64,000 nucleotides of DNA. It comes from Microglena sp. YARC (Eukaryota > Chlorophyta > Chlorophyceae > Chlamydomonadales > Chlamydomonadaceae). The notes beneath the pieces are model-generated. The model had not been told where the DNA came from. It searched no databases and saw only the letters and a list, made by a program, of their open reading frames with translations. Below are positions 29,591-42,200 of the stretch, piece by piece. Position 1 is the stretch's first letter; each line of letters opens with the position of its first letter. The position numbers and the translations under genes are program-made. The DNA is taken from positions 87,499,700 to 87,563,699 of the forward strand of contig CM039463.1 in assembly GCA_022414725.1 (NCBI GenBank), given 5' to 3'.

Positions 29591-32500
29591 TGCTGATGGA
29601 TGGGGACACCGAGGTGGAGTGGGTGGAGACATACGATTGGGAGGATGTGTGTGACGATGAACTGGCTACAGACAACAACTCTGCCAATGGCATTGAGGTC
29701 ACACTTGGAGGTATGCATTTGTGTGTATGTTCCAGTCCAGGGGTAGCCAAATAGGTTTAAGGGACTTGCCCAACCTCACATTAGAAATAGAGTAAGTATG
29801 CACATGCAATCATACATCATGCAGCACGCATGCAAGGGATACTGTTTATTTGGGGGGCTATGTGTTGCAGCTTCTAGGCAGCTCCCTTTCCTTGTCCTTG
29901 GGCCTAATCTGGAGCTAGCTAGTGTGCCTGAAAGCTGACATAGAGTGGCTTACTAATGTAGGTGAGCGGAATCTGCCATGGAAGCCCAGAAATGAACACG
30001 AGCAGGGGCACGCTGGATGCAAGTCAATAAAGTGTGCACGTGCATGACACACTGGGCACTGTGCGCCATGCATGTGCACTCTTCATTTCTTCTCTACCCA
30101 AATATCATCAGGCCCATCAGCACACCCATACACACATACAAGTACTCATGGGATTTGACATGCATATATCGACACACATATCAACACACATACACACATG
30201 CACATAATCAAGGGATTTGACACACATATCAACACACAAACACACATGTACGTAATCATGAGATTTGACATGCAAATCGACACACAACCACACATGCATG
30301 TAATCTTGGGATTTTACACACAAATCAACACACACACATTCATGTAATCATGCTATTGAACACACATATCAACACACATACGCACATGCACGTAACCATG
30401 CGTTTAGCATACTTGTCAACATGAACACATGCATGCACAGATTCAAGTGTTTAATAACTTGAATTTGAACTTGGTTACATGGCTCCAGCCTTTAAAGCTG
30501 CTCGCCGTCTTTGGCAGTAACATAATCAATTGAAATTATCTCACGTGCTCAACTTGTGTCATGTGTTTACAGTGTTTTGCAGTTGTGATGGCCATCTATA
30601 TTTCAAAGAGGTAGTGAATCTACATCAAATCTAGGGTCTGGGAAAAACCCCTCAAGACAACTCGACCCCACCCTGAGACACCTCGAGACACCTTGAGATT
30701 CGCCAACTTTTTGAAAATGGGTGGCCATTTTAACTGCAAATCGCTATAAACAACATGTGTATCAACAGCACCTAAGCAGGTTGTGAAGGATACCCCGTAA
30801 AACGCTTGGGCATCCGCCTCGTCAAATTGTTTTTATTTTTGGCCACATGTGCAAACTTCTAGGTAGCTTCCCGAGCCAACCACTGAGGTAAACCCGAATA
30901 CACACCCACTCCTCCCCCCCCCCCCCCCCCCCCACACACACACACAGCGCACTTACCACACTCACATTCTCCCCAATTCCTACCCTTCAAATTGTGTGCG
31001 GAAATAAAAAGACAAACGCGACATAGAGCATTTTATTTTGGGCCACATGTACAAACTTCTAGGTAGCTTCCCAAGCAAAACACTGAGCTAAACCCAAAAC
31101 AATCTGGAGTACTGTAACATTGGTTATGTCAGCTTCCAAGTGCACTAGCTTTAAGGTTTGGCCGAGTAGCCAGCAAGCCAGGTTACTCGCTGTTTTTGTT
31201 TTGGGCTGCACATAGCAGCTTCCAGCCAGCTCCATTATCCAGCGACTATGTCAATCCCAAAACTGCTGCATTTGAATGTCTGCCATATCAGCTCTCAAAA
31301 TATATAGCTAGCTTCAGGTTTGGCTCAAGGATGGGTGAAAGGAGCTGCCTAGAAGCTCCTAATCCTAGCCCCACAAATTAATACCGAGGTTCATATTTTG
31401 ATGCTTTACAGTGGCCTGGGAGCTAGGTCCTAGATATTCACCCCGCCCTACTGATGTGTCTGATCATGTTCCCGTCAGGCTACTACAAAGCGCGTGCGGC
31501 AGTGCGATTTCGCGCACGCTTTTTGAGCCCCACTGCGCGTTTCGTGCAGTTGTTTCGACCCCCTGTGGACGCAGCGCGCAGTTTTTGCGCTTTTTACACT
31601 AGAAAGCGCTGACCAATTTGACGTTTGTGCGCTTTAAGCGCTGGCCAATTTGACAAAAATGTAGTACCCTGGTTCCCGTGCGACCTTGTAAGCATGTTCC
31701 AGTCTTACCCAACCTCGATATCAGGAGGGGCAACAACAAAAGCAAACACTGATAAACTGGGCCCCAACAAATTGTTTTAATGACAGAGGCCTCGAGTTCG
31801 TGCTACAGAGATAATTTAATTGTATAATTCCCAGGGCATTGTTTCCATCCTACCATGCTGCTGAAGGCCCAGAGAAGGGGCGGTCCAAAGCTGCTCACAA
31901 TATGTTAACCCTTCCCTGCTCATATATCTCATATGTCTAATCACGTCATATCTCATATATATAATCACGTCCCCGTACCACCATGCTGTTGAAGGCCCAG
32001 AGAAGGGGACAGCCAAAGCTGCTCACTACATATGCACCCTGCCCTATTTATATATCTCACACATCTCATATGTCTCATATTTCCCCATGTGTCTCATATA
32101 TCTCATTTATCTCATGTATAAGATATAATATATTGCATTAATCTCATATATAATATATATCATATATATCATCATGTCCCCTGCCACCATACTGCTTTAA
32201 GGCTCAGAGAAGGGGACGGCCGAAGCTGCTCAGAAGAGGGCCACTGCCCCCACAAAGGAAGAGCGCCAGTACCATGCAGGACTCCACCGCCTCCATCTCC
32301 TCTTCCTAATCTTCCGAGCAAACCTGATAGACAGAGCAGCAAGTTCCCATTCACTACAGGTAAGCTTGTTGTCATATGGCTGATATGGCACCTACAATAG
32401 CAGTACAGCACACACATCTCCTCTTCCCAATCTTCCGAGCTAAACTCATACACAGAGCCGCAAGTTCTCATTCAGGCAAGGTAAGCTTGTTGTCATATGG

Positions 32501-33206
32501 CTAGGGAACAGCAATATGATATCATATGATATCATGCCGTCATATGATATCATATGATGCCGGCAGTCTGACGAGGCAAAACTTACCATTTATATACAAA
32601 ATCATATGATGCACTTTGTGCGATATCAGATGATATCATACTTGCCTTTCCTCAAAATCATATGATATGCCGCTCCCTACATATGGCACATACATGGCAC
32701 ATGCAATAGCAGTACAGCACACACAACTGCTCCTCCTAATCTTCTGAGCTAAACTAATAAACAGAGCCGCAAGTTCTCATTCACTCAAGCTTGTGCTGTT
32801 ACTCTCCAGGGTGGCAGGAGGGGCTTACAACGAATAAGTAATGATGAACTGATGAAATGATGCCCCCCCCCCCTCCCCCCCTCCCCTTCCACCCCACCCC
32901 ACCCCACCCCACCCCCACACACACCACCCCGCACACACCCCAATGGGTACCCCTCCTTACCCCTGTCTCCTTACCCCTGTTCCAGGCCTTGATGCTCTCA
33001 CTGGTAGAACCAGGTCACTTGCTGGGTAGCCACACTGGGCCACTAGCAGTTGGAAAACTGATCGAAAGCTTGCAGCGCTCTGTGGATTGGTTTGGACGCA
33101 CTTTCACTCTCACGCCCATCTCTGCAGACGATGATTTGGATTCGTACAACGTTCAGGCCAAGGTAGTGCGTTTGTGAAAGTGAATGTCTGTCTGTCCATC
33201 TGTCTG

Positions 33207-33241
<35 letters not shown>

Positions 33242-36200
33242 GCCTGCCTGCCTGCCTGCCTGCCTGCCCGCCCGCCCACCTGCCTGTCTGTCTGCCTGTC
33301 TGCATGCGGCGCTACTCACCGTCTAGGATGTGACTTGCAACTTGTTTCACGATCACAAGGTTTTCACGACTTTGCAATCGAGACCCACATGGGTCTGGAT
33401 CCTGGAAACCTCAGTTGGTTGTATGCCTTGCCTTGCTTACCTTACTTTCAACCTGGAGACCCATGGTGTAGTGTTTATAAGCCTATCGTCTGTTGCATGA
33501 GCCGGTACACCATGGGCAGCAGAATTATAAGCCAGGTCTTATCAACGGCATATGGTTTGCATTGCTCCTATCCTTGTCGGTCTGAAGAGCTCGCCTTTTG
33601 CTATGATGAAGAGATCGCCTTTCGCGTTGGCTGGCTGTATTCGCCGCCCTTCTGTCTAAATTTGGTTGGTTGTGCGCTTGCATGGTGGCATCAAGAAGCA
33701 ACAGATTATAGTCGATGAGTTTGAGCACCATAGTTGGTCTGAACAGGTGCTCCAAGATAGATACAGATATCGACACGAAATGAGCGTGCTTGCAATGCTA
33801 AGCACTTCTGCTCTGTCATTTTGAAATTTGTGTGGGAAGTCACAGTAAAGCTACGCTAGGTTCCCTAAACCCTAAACCTGGCTTCAAAATAAAATCCGAT
33901 TGCCAGCCAGCGCCAGCCCGCGGGAATTCCTGTATGTTTACATTTATACAGATGTTTGTATGTATGTTCCTAAATATATAAAATAGTCATGGAGGTTGGA
34001 ACAAAATAATGTTTTGGAACATTGTTTCTGGAATTTAATTTTTGATTTTGGACCCACATTTGTTTTTTTACTTTACTGGAATTATTTCCCAAACCTTCAA
34101 GGTGGAGGCCCAGGTAGAGGATGTCATCAAAACTTAGTTTCAAATAAATAAATAGTTTGCCTTATTACGAGGCGTGAGGTTGACGGGGCCAGCCTGTTTA
34201 CTTGCACTGGGGACAACCACCAAAACAGTAGTTTCCCCCTACAATTGGTAGGCAGACAGAGGAGTCGAAAACTAACTATCGCTCTTCTTTCCCTTTTTAC
34301 TTTCTTACTTCAAGGTGGAGGTAGCGATGGAGAAGCGGCGTGGCCACGCAGAGCTGCTGGTTGCCTTGTTTGTTGCCATGCTAAGAGCACAGGGCATTCC
34401 AGCCCGATTCACCAGGTGTGTGTGATGTGTGATATCCAGGACCATAACCTCCTGAAATCCTGAAGTGCAAGTACCTTTGTTTGTAGCTATGCTAATAGAG
34501 CAGGGCATTCCGGCGTAATTCACCACGTGTGTATGATGTTGGTTATCCAGATCCCAAACCCTACAACCCTTAACTGCTGGTCGCTTTGTTTGTAGCTATG
34601 CTAGTAGAGTAGGGCATTCCGGCGCCATATACCAGGTGTGGCTGATGTTTGTTAACCAGGACCATAACCGCCTAAAATCCTAAAATCGAATGCTGGTAGC
34701 TTTTTTTGTTGCCATGCTAAGAGCACGGGGCATTCCGGCGCTATATACCAGGTGTGGATGATGTTGGTTTTCCAGGACCATAACCTCCTGAAATCCTGAA
34801 GTGCAAGTAGCTTTGTTTGTAGCCATGCTAAGAGCACAGGGCATTCCGGCCAGGTTCACTAGGTATGTATGATGTGTGATATCCAGCACCCTAAACCCTA
34901 CAACCCTTTACTGCTGGTAGCTTTGTTTGTAGCTATGCTACTAGAGCAGGGCAATCCGGCCCGATTCACCAGGTATGTACGATGTTGGTTATCCAGACCC
35001 CTAAACCCTGCAACCCTTTACAGACGGTCGCTTTGTTTATTATTATGCTAATAGAGCAGGGGATTACGTCGCAATTCGCCAGGCGTATATGATGTGTGTT
35101 ATCCAGAATGCTTAACCCTACAATCCTAAACCCAAACCCTAAAACCCCCAAACCCTAAACATGTGTTAGTGATGTTTTTAGGGTCCAGGGTTAGGCAACT
35201 AGGCTAATTGAATTTGCCCCACCTCGCGCGATGACGATGAACTATAGAATACAAGGAGGGGGGAACATAAAGACGCACCCGGTGTGTATGATGTATGTTA
35301 TCCAGATGTGTATGGTGTCTGTTATCCAGGTTTCTAAGATGGATTTTATAGTCCAGGGGTAGGCAACTAGGCTAACTGGACTTGCTCCACCTTGCACGAT
35401 GGCGATGAACTCTAGAATACAAGGAGGGGGGAACATAAAGACGCACCCGGTGTGTATGATGTATGTTATCCAGATGTGTATGGTGCATGTTTCCCAGGTG
35501 TGTGAGATGGATTTTATAGTCCAGGGGTAGGCAACTAGGCTAACTGGACTTGCTCCACCTTGCATAATGGCGATGAACTCTAGAATACAAGGAGGGGGGA
35601 ACATAAAGACGCACCCGGTGTGTATGATGTATGTTATCCAGTTGTGTATGGTGCATGTTTCCCAGGTGTGTGAGATGGATTTTAGAGTCCAGGGGTAGGA
35701 AACTAGGCTAACTGGACTTGCCCCACCTTATACAATGTCAATGAACTCATTACTAGCAGGAGAGGCCATTGGAAAGAAACACCGGGTGCACTGTTTCTGT
35801 TTTGGGCTACGCATGGCAGCTTCCGTCCACCTCCATTCACCATTCTGTGTGTCAAACCCAAAGCTTTTAGCTGCATTGGAATCCCCGCCATGTGAGATGT
35901 AAGGCACACTAGCTAGCTCCAGGCTTGGCCCAAGGTCGGGGGAAAGGAGCTGCCTAGAAACTGCTACATCATAGCTTTTATTTTTGTCTACAAGCAGCAG
36001 TTTCTAGGCAGATCCCCTGACTTGCTATCCAGGTAACCTAGCCAAACCTAAAGCAACGTATTGCATCTGGAAGCTGACATAATCAGCTTTCCAGCAGTGG
36101 TGACATCTTAGGAGTACAATCAGTGGCTGGCTCAAGGAGCTGCCCAGAAGCTGCTGCTCATAGCCGAAAATAAAAGCTATGTGCTACGCGTTGCCCAAAA

Positions 36201-39200
36201 ATGAAACATCGACCAGGTGTGTAGTTTGTAGGTAACGGCAAGATGATATCATATGATATCAGTAGAATGACTAGGCTAAAGTTACCATTTATGTGCAATA
36301 TCAAATGATGTAGTTTGTATGATATCTTATGTTATCATACTTGCCTTTGGCCAACACCATATGATATGTTGGTCCCTAGTACTTAAAGGGAGCAGGGAAT
36401 TCCGTATGCATTCACCATGATAGGTATGCAGGCACTGTTTCTTTGTTGGGTTATGTGTACCAGCTCCTAGGCAGCTCCCTGCCCCCGTCCTTGGACAAAA
36501 GATGAACCTAGCTAGCTAGTGTGTCTGAAAGCTGACATGACAGGCATTCCATTGCAATTGAAAGCTTTGGGCTTGACCCAGTGGCTGGATGATAGAGCTG
36601 GCTAGAAGCTGCCATGCGTTGCCCGAAAAAGAAACAGTGAATGTATGTAGAGGGAGCTGTGCATTCCAGGTAAATTCATCAGCTGTGTTGTAGCAGCACT
36701 TAGTGTGTTCCTGTAGTAGATGGTAGTAGTAGTTTGTGTGGGACAGTGAAAATGGGTGAAAATCCTTTCAATAAAGCACACACCACACTTACACACACAC
36801 CAAGGGACTTGACCCCACCCTACACCCCACCCCACCCCCACTCCACCCTACACCACCCACCATCCAACAACCCACCCACCGTACACAGCCTCTTGGACCC
36901 TTTGCCTAAGGAGCCATGGAGGAGGGTAGTTCGTATCTTGAAGACGGTGGATCCCAAAGACTTGACACAGAAGGAACGCAGCATAGCGGCTGATGAACTG
37001 CTGCTTCAGAAATCTAAAAAGCTGCACCCCTTGGAGGAGGACCCCTGCATCGGGGGATCTGCGTCTGCGCCACGGTTTGCAGAGGACATGCCATCCACGT
37101 CATCTGATCAGGGGGGCAGGCCAGAGGCAGCTAGGGCAGACAAGGAAAAGGGTGAAGGACAGGAGATGGGGAAGGGGAAGGGGAGCAGTAAGGCGGAGGA
37201 GGCGGCCAAGGGGACGAAGAAACGGGGGAAGAAGGGGGAGGGGGCCGAGGGATCCAAGCGAGCGAAGACAGCGAAGGATAAAGGTGGAGCTGCGGAAGAC
37301 ACTGGTGGTGGAGCAAGCGGGTGCGCCTGTTGCTTTGTGTGTGTATGTGTGTGTGTGTGTAGTGCAAGGTTAGCCAAAGAAGCTAAAGGGGGGAAGAGGG
37401 GGGAATGGGCTGAGGGATCCAAGTGAGCGAAGACAGTAAAGGATAGAGGTGGAGCTGCGGAAGACATCGGTGGTGGATCAAGCAGGTGCACCTGTTGCTT
37501 TGTGTCTGTGTTTGTGTGTGTGTGTGTATTTCTACAGTCCAGGGGTAGCCAAATAGGCTTATAGGACTTGCCCAACTATACAAACAGGAAAGGCAGTTTA
37601 AGAAACAAGCACTGGTGAACTGAACCTCAACAAATTGTAAACAACGGGGGCCTGGAGTTCGTGCTATGCTGATAATTGAACTACCGGGTGTTGCTTTATA
37701 CACAGCTTGTTCGTTATCATAATAATAATTGGCCTGACAATTACTATACGCGTATACCAATTGTGCGAAATTAAACAATTGTATTATATTAAAGGTTGGG
37801 CATGTCCCGTTAGCCTCATTGGCTGACCCCTGAATGGTAACATATGTATGTATGTATGTTACAGTCAAGGGGTAGGCCAAATAGGCTAAAGGGACTTGCC
37901 CAGCCATGACAGGAGGGGCTAAAAAGAATAAGCATTGATGAACTGAACCACAAACAATTGTTTTACCAACGGGGGCCTGAGTTCATGCTACAGTGATAAT
38001 TTAATTATACAATATTAACTTATATGCAGGCAGCCCACAAATCGAGGAGAAGATGAGTTTGAACGTGAGCTGCAGATGGCGATGATGGCTACAGCCACGG
38101 CGGCAGAGGTTAAGAAAATATCCGCAGGTGAGAGTTTGGTGATATCAATGCTAGGAGATGTGGGGATAGGGGGTGGGGGATGAAGGATGGGGGTTGGAGG
38201 TTGGTGGGTGGAGGATGGAAGGTGAGGGGTGGAGGATCGGGGATGGGAGATGGGGGATGTGGGATGAAGGATGGGGAATGAGGGGATGTAGCTTTGCCTC
38301 TACCAGTGCTGCTACCTCCTCAGGGCAGATCCCCGAGGGTAAAGGCAGCACACGCCAGAAGCTATCAGCACTCTTTAAAAGATGCTCCACCAACCTCAAT
38401 CAACCTCCACCAACCTGCACAAACCTTCATCAACCTCAACCAACCTCCATTAACCTCCACCAACCTGCACAAACCTTCATCAACCTCAACCAACCTCCAT
38501 TAACCTCCACCAACCTGCACAAACCTCAATCAACCTCCACCAACTTCCATCAACCTCCACCAACCTGCACAAACCTTCATCAACCTCAACCAATCTCCAT
38601 TAACCTCCACCAACCTGCACCAACCTCCATCAACCTCCACCAACCTCCATCAACCTCCACCAACCTGCACAAACCTTCATCAACCTCCACCAACCTCCAT
38701 TAACCTCCACCAACCTGCACCAACCTCAATCAACCTCCACCAACCTCCATCAACCTCCAACAACCTGCACAAACCTCCATCAACCTCCACCAACCTCCAT
38801 CAACCTCCACCAACCTCCATCAACCTCCACCAACTTCCATCAACCTCCACCAACTTCCATCAACCTCCACCAACTTCCATCAACCTCCACCAACCTCCAC
38901 CAACCTCTCATCACCCTGCCCCATAGGTGTTGCCTCTACCAGTGCCGCTACCTCCTCGGGGCAGAACTCCAAGAGTAACGGCAACACACGCCAAAAGTTT
39001 GCAGCATTGTTTGGGAAGAAGGCCAAGAAGCCTCCCCCAGCTTGGCCTGATCTTGGGTCTAAGCCAGCTGCTGGCAGTAGCGACCCTAGCTGTGATGTGG
39101 GGAACCCTGGAGGCTGTTGTACCTGCTGGGCTGAGGTGTACTGCGGGGACTCGGAGTCTGGGCGTTGGGTTCATGTGGATCTGGTGGGCGGCTATGTGGA

Positions 39201-42200
39201 CAGGTATGTATGTATGCATGTATGTGTGTACATATGTGTGTATGTATGTGTGTATGTATGTGTGTATGCATGTGTGTATGTATGTGTGAATGTCCCCACC
39301 TCCACCCAGTCATCCCCCCCCACTAACCCACCCACGCACTGACACACACTGACACACTCAGTTCCCCCCCCCCCCCCCCCCCCCCCCCCCCATGCCCTCC
39401 GCCCTGCAGACCCGACATAGTGGATTTTTTGGCGCCCCCCCCCCCCCCCCCCCCCCCCATCCACCCACGCACCCACGCCTACTCCGCCACTCCCCCTCCT
39501 ACACACACACACAGTCACCCACCCAGTTATCCACCCACCCCTGCCCTCCCCCCTGCAGACCCGACATAGTGGATTCCTCGGCAACGCGAACGTCCCCAAT
39601 AATGTACATCTTGGCTGTCCAGAGTGGCCAGGTCAAAGATGTGACTGCCAGGTAAGCAACCATGTTATGTACATCTTGTCTATCCAGGGTGGCCAGGTCA
39701 AAGATATGACTGCAGGGGCCCTGGTTAGGTGCTACAGCTAATTATACAATTGCATGCTGCATGCTACATGGGCTGCTTATTACAGCATTGAGCTACAACA
39801 AGTTAGCAGGTCCATATGCAAACACTGTTGCTGCATGCTGCATGAAGCCTAAACCGTCAACCCTGAACTCTACACCCTGAACCCTAAACAGGTACTCATC
39901 AAGCATGTTGACAGTGCAGAAAGTTAGAGATTCGCAGTGGTGGTCGGAGACTGTCAGCATCCTCGAGGGAGTCCAAGGGCCAGCTATGGACGATAGTGGC
40001 AGGGGGAAACATGTCGGAGACGATGGTGGAACAGTGGAACACCAGCAGAAGGCAGGCTCGCTTGCAGAGGAGGCCAGACCTGGCCCCAGTGCACCCACTG
40101 GAAGTAGCCAGGGTGAGGGATGATGGTGATGAGGAGTAGGTGGCGGAGGGGAATGAGGAGGATGAGGGTGGTAATGAGTGAGGGTGAGGATGAGGGTGGC
40201 CCAGTGGAACATCAGCAGAAGAGAGGCTCGCATGCGGAGGAGGCCTGACCTGGCCCCAGTGCACCCGCTAGAAGTAGCAAGGGTGACGGGTGATGGTGAT
40301 GATGAGGAAGAGGTGGCGGAGGGGAATGAGGGGGGTGAGGGTGGTAATGAGTGAGGGTGAGGATGAGGGTTGCACAGTGGAACATCAGCAGAAAGGAGGC
40401 TCGCATGTGGAGGAGGCCAGGCCTGGCCCCAGTGCACCCACTGGAAGTACCAAGGGTGAGGGATGATGGTGATGATGATGAGGAGGTGGAGGGGAATGGG
40501 GAGGGTGGGAGTGGTAATGAGTGAGGGTGAGGATGAGGGTGGCACAGTGGAACATCAGCAGGGAACAGGCTCGCAAGCGCAGGAGGCCAGACCTGGCCCC
40601 AGTGCACCAGCTGGAAGTAGCAAGGGTGACAGGTGATGGTGATGATGAGGAAGAGGTGGCGGAGGGGAATGAGGGGGGTGAGGGTGGTAATGAGTGAGGG
40701 TGAGGGTGAAGATGGCACAGTGGAACATCAGCCGAAGGCAGGCTGGCATGCAGAGGCTGCCAGACTTGGCCTTAGTGCACCCACTGGAAGTGGCAAGGGT
40801 GAGGGGTGATGATGAGGAGGAGGAGGTGGCGGAGGAATGAGGAGGGTGAGGGTGGTATTGAGTGAGGGTGAGGATGAGGGTGGCACAGTGGAACACCATC
40901 AGAAGGCGGGCTCTCATGTGGAGGAGGCCAGGCCTGGCCCCAGTGCACCCACTGGAAGTAGCAAGGGTGAGGGATGAGGAGGTGGAGGAGGAGAAGGAGG
41001 AGGAGGGAAATAATGAGGGTGAGGATGATGACAAGGGTAAGGATGGGGATGACGGTGAGTATGAGGTTGTGGATGAGGATGACGTCGAGGATGAGGGCAC
41101 CCATGTTCTTGTATGTATACACATGTTACAGTCTAGAGGTAGCCAAATAGGCTAAATGAACTTGCCCAACCTCGAACAATCATGATTTATTTACCTATGT
41201 ATGTATCCACACAGCGACCATCTACTCACTCATGCTTTCATATGTAGTCAGTGGCTAACATATGAAATGGCTATGTCTTGGCTATATGGCTTACATATGG
41301 ACACATCATGCTTTCATATGTAGGCAGTGGCTTACATATGTAATGACCATGTCATGGCTATAGTATGGCTGTATGGCTTACATATGTAATGACCATGTCA
41401 TGGCTATAGTATGGCTGTATGGCTTACATATGTAATGACCATGTCATGGCTATAGTATGGCTGTATGGCTTACATATGTAATGACCATGTCATGGCTATC
41501 GTATGGCTGTATGGCTTACATATGTAATGACCATGTCATGGCTATAGTATGGCTGTATGGCTTACATATGTAATGACCATGTCATGGCTATAGTATGGCT
41601 GTATGGCTTACATATGTAATGACCATGTCATGGCTATAGTATGGCTGTATGGCTTACATATGTAATGACTATGTCATGGCTATAGTATGGCTGTATGGCT
41701 TACATATGTAATGACCGTGTCATGGCTATAGTATGGCTGTATGGCTTAAATATGTAATGACTATGTCATGGCTATAGTATGGCTGTATGGCTTACATATG
41801 TAATGACTATGTCATGGCTATAGTATGGCTGTACGGCTTACATATGTGCACATTATGCTTTCATATGCAGGCGGTGCCTTACATACGTCATGACTATGCC
41901 ATGGCTATATGGTTTACATGTATACACAATTACACATCATGCTTTCATATGTAGGCAGTGGCTTACATATGTAATGGCTATAGCATGGCTATATGGCTTA
42001 CATATGAACACATCATGCTTTCATATGCATTTATAAAAAATGCGATAATAAGATAACAATTATTATCCCAGATGAGATGAGAATTTAATTGTATAGTAGA
42101 ATTAAATGATAACTGTAGCACAAACTCAGGGCCCCCATCGGTAAAACAATTGTTTGGGGTTCATTTCATCAGTGCTTTTTCTTTTTAAGCCCTTCCTACT

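Noticed and set aside
33206..33718. 170-codon plus frame in XPC intron 3
   Set aside because: Starts in the TCTG/TGCC microsatellite and is skipped by the in-phase splice from exon 3 to exon 4; no recognisable domain in the remainder.
36993..37575. Alternative frames and the antisense Pro/Ser-rich frame over XPC exon 5
   Set aside because: The frame that joins exon 4 and exon 6 in phase gives an XPC-like Lys/Glu-rich linker; the others are shadows of low-complexity sequence.
39793..41124. Several Ser/His/Pro-rich minus-strand frames of up to 250 codons
   Set aside because: Antisense translations of the ~175-bp exon 9-edge array; they repeat with the same period.
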